Assembly (NCBI GenBank): GCA_937858255.1
Contig: CALLZQ010000398.1
Location: 1-8,837, forward strand
Source: an uncultured Tabrizicola sp.
GTDB taxonomy: Bacteria; Pseudomonadota; Alphaproteobacteria; Rhodobacterales; Rhodobacteraceae
Length of the DNA stretch: 8,837 nucleotides
Reading direction: 5' to 3'
Each line of letters begins with the position of its first letter. Within the stretch, counting starts at the first letter, position 1. The notes under the pieces were generated by a model. That model did no database searches. It had not been told where the DNA came from and saw nothing but the letters and a program-made list of their open reading frames with translations. The translations under genes were made by a program, and so were the position numbers. Positions 7,580-8,837 of this stretch are shown one piece after another.

Positions 7580-8458
7580 ATGACAAATGCAACCGACGTT
7601 CAGCAGGGCCTTGCCGCCTGCGGCTATGTTGCCGCCCCGGATCTGGCCATGGCGCTGCATCTGTCGCTGGCGCTTGGCCGGCCACTGCTGCTCGAAGGGG
7701 CGGCGGGGGTCGGCAAGACCGAACTGGCCCGCGCCCTTGCCGGCTGGAAGGGCTGCGACTTGATCCGGTTGCAATGCTACGAGGGGCTTGATGCCGCGCA
7801 GGCCATCTACGAATGGAATTATCAGCGGCAACTTCTCGCGATTCGGACCCTTGCCGAGGCCGGAGAAACGGGCCGGGCCGCCGAGGCCCGGCTTTTCAGC
7901 GCCGAATATCTCTTGGAGCGCCCCCTCCTCCGCGCGATCCGGCAAGCCGTGGCGCCGGTCCTGCTGATTGATGAGATTGACCGTGCCGATGAGGAATTTG
8001 AGGCCTATCTCCTGGAAATCCTGTCGGATTTTCAGATCACCATCCCCGAGATGGGCACGATCCGCGCCGTGACGCGCCCCATGGTGATCCTGACCGCCAA
8101 TGGCACGCGCGACTTGTCAGACGCGCTGCGCCGGCGCTGCCTTTACGCCCATGTCGATTACCCCGACCGGGCCACCGAACTGGCGATCCTGCAATCGCGT
8201 TGCCCGGGGGTTTCCGCCGCATTGGGGGGCCAGATCGTCAGCTTTGTTCAGTCGCTGCGCAAGGAAGAACTGGAGAAGAAACCGGGCATCGCCGAGATGC
8301 TGGATTTCGCCGCCGCCCTGGCCGGGCTGGGGCTGGCCGATCTGACCGAGGATCCGGCGATCTTGCAGGCCGCACTCGCGACCTTGCTGAAGACGCAGGG
8401 CGACCGCGCCAATATCACCACCGAGGTGGCGCAGCGGCTGGCGGGCAAGGCGGCATGA
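7580..8458 (+). CDS. coxD: CoxD: MoxR-type AAA+ ATPase for CO dehydrogenase maturation
   Basis: ATPase chaperone. In O. carboxidovorans it is needed to build the [CuSMoO2] centre of CoxL, at the sulphuration step, and it is found at the cytoplasmic membrane. Here it has 292 residues, against about 295 there. Walker A is G40-AAGVGKT-47 and Walker B is LLIDEID (128-134, with D131 and E132). Sensor 1 is N174 in ILTANGTR, and the arginine-finger region is R184-R186 in DALRRRC. Family-specific segments include LIRLQCYEGLD, LLEILSDFQITIPE and KKPGIAEMLDFAAAL. The start at 7580 gives MTNATDVQQGLAACGYVA, which matches the short N terminus of CoxD. An in-frame ATG at 7538 would overlap the end of coxL and add 14 low-complexity residues, and I think it less likely. 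No normally spaced ribosome binding site precedes 7580. The stop overlaps the coxE start (ATGA, 8455-8458). Confidence 0.92.
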   Translation: MTNATDVQQGLAACGYVAAPDLAMALHLSLALGRPLLLEGAAGVGKTELARALAGWKGCDLIRLQCYEGLDAAQAIYEWNYQRQLLAIRTLAEAGETGRAAEARLFSAEYLLERPLLRAIRQAVAPVLLIDEIDRADEEFEAYLLEILSDFQITIPEMGTIRAVTRPMVILTANGTRDLSDALRRRCLYAHVDYPDRATELAILQSRCPGVSAALGGQIVSFVQSLRKEELEKKPGIAEMLDFAAALAGLGLADLTEDPAILQAALATLLKTQGDRANITTEVAQRLAGKAA

Positions 8459-8837
8459 GGGGCGCCGTCACCCGCTTTGCCGCCCGCGATTACGGGCCCG
8501 CGGCCCGGATCACCGGTTTCATGGCGCATTTGCGCGAAAACGGCTTTCGTCTGGGGATCGCCGAGACGGAAACCGCCCTTGCCGCGCTGGCCTGCGTGGC
8601 GGCGGATGAGGCGTCGGTACGGCGGGCGCTAAAGGCCGTCGCCTGCGGTTCAGCCGAAGATTGGGCGCGTTTTGATGCGGTCTTTGACAGCTACTGGCGC
8701 AATGGCGGGCGGGTCCGAACCAAGGCCGTCCCCGCTGGCAACAGCGCCCATACCCGCAAAAGCCGCGGGGCCGGGGGGCAGGCAAGGGGCGGGGGCGGCC
8801 CCGCTCTGGCCCCCCCCCCCCGGGGGGGGGGGGGGGG
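8455..8837 (+). CDS. coxE: CoxE N-terminal part (von Willebrand A-type maturation protein), cut by window end
   Basis: The open frame runs from the ATG at 8455 to the right edge with no stop (127 codons). Position directly after coxD, joined by an ATGA overlap, matches the coxD-coxE order of O. carboxidovorans. There CoxE works with CoxD and CoxF in assembling the Mo-Cu site, and has been linked to copper insertion. The visible residues contain FMAHLRENGFRLGIAETETA, a run of helical Ala-rich sequence, and DWARFDAVFDSYWR. This resembles the N-terminal helical domain of CoxE-like proteins, which precedes the von Willebrand A domain. From about residue 85 the chain becomes a Gly/Ala/Pro/Arg-rich linker. 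The last ~10 codons are encoded by a C12G16 tract and should not be trusted. The von Willebrand A domain with its metal-binding motif would lie outside the window, so that part of the call rests on synteny. Confidence 0.8.
   Translation, partial: MRGAVTRFAARDYGPAARITGFMAHLRENGFRLGIAETETALAALACVAADEASVRRALKAVACGSAEDWARFDAVFDSYWRNGGRVRTKAVPAGNSAHTRKSRGAGGQARGGGGPALAPPPRGGGG
8791..8804 (+). repeat. 14-bp GC word shared with the coxL-coxD gap (copy 2)
   Basis: Second copy of the word at 7551-7564. It lies in the Gly-rich linker of coxE and 5 nt before the terminal homopolymer tract. Confidence 0.5.
8810..8837. other. C12G16 homopolymer tract at window end, probable sequencing/assembly artefact
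   Basis: Twelve C residues are followed directly by sixteen G residues running to the edge. Poly-G tails are a known product of two-colour Illumina chemistry when signal is lost, and C12 next to G12 is a perfect palindrome of the kind formed by a fold-back join. Real coxE linker sequence is GC-rich but would not normally look like this. Codons here should be treated as unreliable. Confidence 0.75.

Overview
The window reads as GC-rich alphaproteobacterial DNA, most likely from the Rhodobacteraceae/Paracoccaceae. This rests on the very high third-position GC, the close resemblance of the CO dehydrogenase subunits to those of Oligotropha carboxidovorans, and a neighbouring aldehyde dehydrogenase/flavin oxidoreductase pair of a kind I associate with that group. 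No database search was run, so the taxonomic placement is an inference. All genes lie on the + strand. I see no tRNA, rRNA, CRISPR array, insertion sequence or phage gene.

Left part (1-2429): the 3' four-fifths of a gamma-aminobutyraldehyde dehydrogenase gene (patD/ydcW type, 5' end outside the window), then an FAD-dependent amine/amino-acid oxidoreductase of the DAO superfamily. Together they suggest catabolism of putrescine or another polyamine.

Middle and right part (2511-8837): an aerobic carbon monoxide dehydrogenase (cox) cluster in the order coxC-coxM-coxS-coxL-coxD-coxE (partial). coxC encodes a seven-helix MHYT membrane sensor fused to a LytTR DNA-binding domain. coxM, coxS and coxL encode the FAD, two-[2Fe-2S] and molybdenum-copper subunits. 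CoxL carries the AYRCSFR active-site loop, which marks a form I (genuine) CO dehydrogenase. coxD (MoxR-type AAA+ ATPase) and coxE (start of a CoxE/von Willebrand A-type protein) are maturation genes for the Mo-Cu site. The order matches the core of the O. carboxidovorans coxBCMSLDEFGHIK cluster; coxB is not present upstream, where the polyamine genes lie instead. coxM, coxS, coxL, coxD and coxE are tightly packed (10-nt gap, 4-nt overlap, 34-nt gap, 4-nt overlap) and look like one transcription unit.

The most interesting non-coding signal is the 163-nt gap between coxC and coxM. It holds two perfect 15-bp direct repeats in 20-bp register, each containing a CAGTT core like the known half-sites of LytTR regulators. 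This is a strong candidate operator for the LytTR domain encoded immediately upstream. The same gap has a leader segment with mutually exclusive 7-bp pairings, one of which covers the coxM ribosome binding site. Between coxL and coxD a perfect 8-bp GC hairpin separates a Shine-Dalgarno sequence from its start codon and could bring the two together when folded. The window ends in C12G16, which looks like a sequencing or assembly artefact at a contig edge inside coxE.
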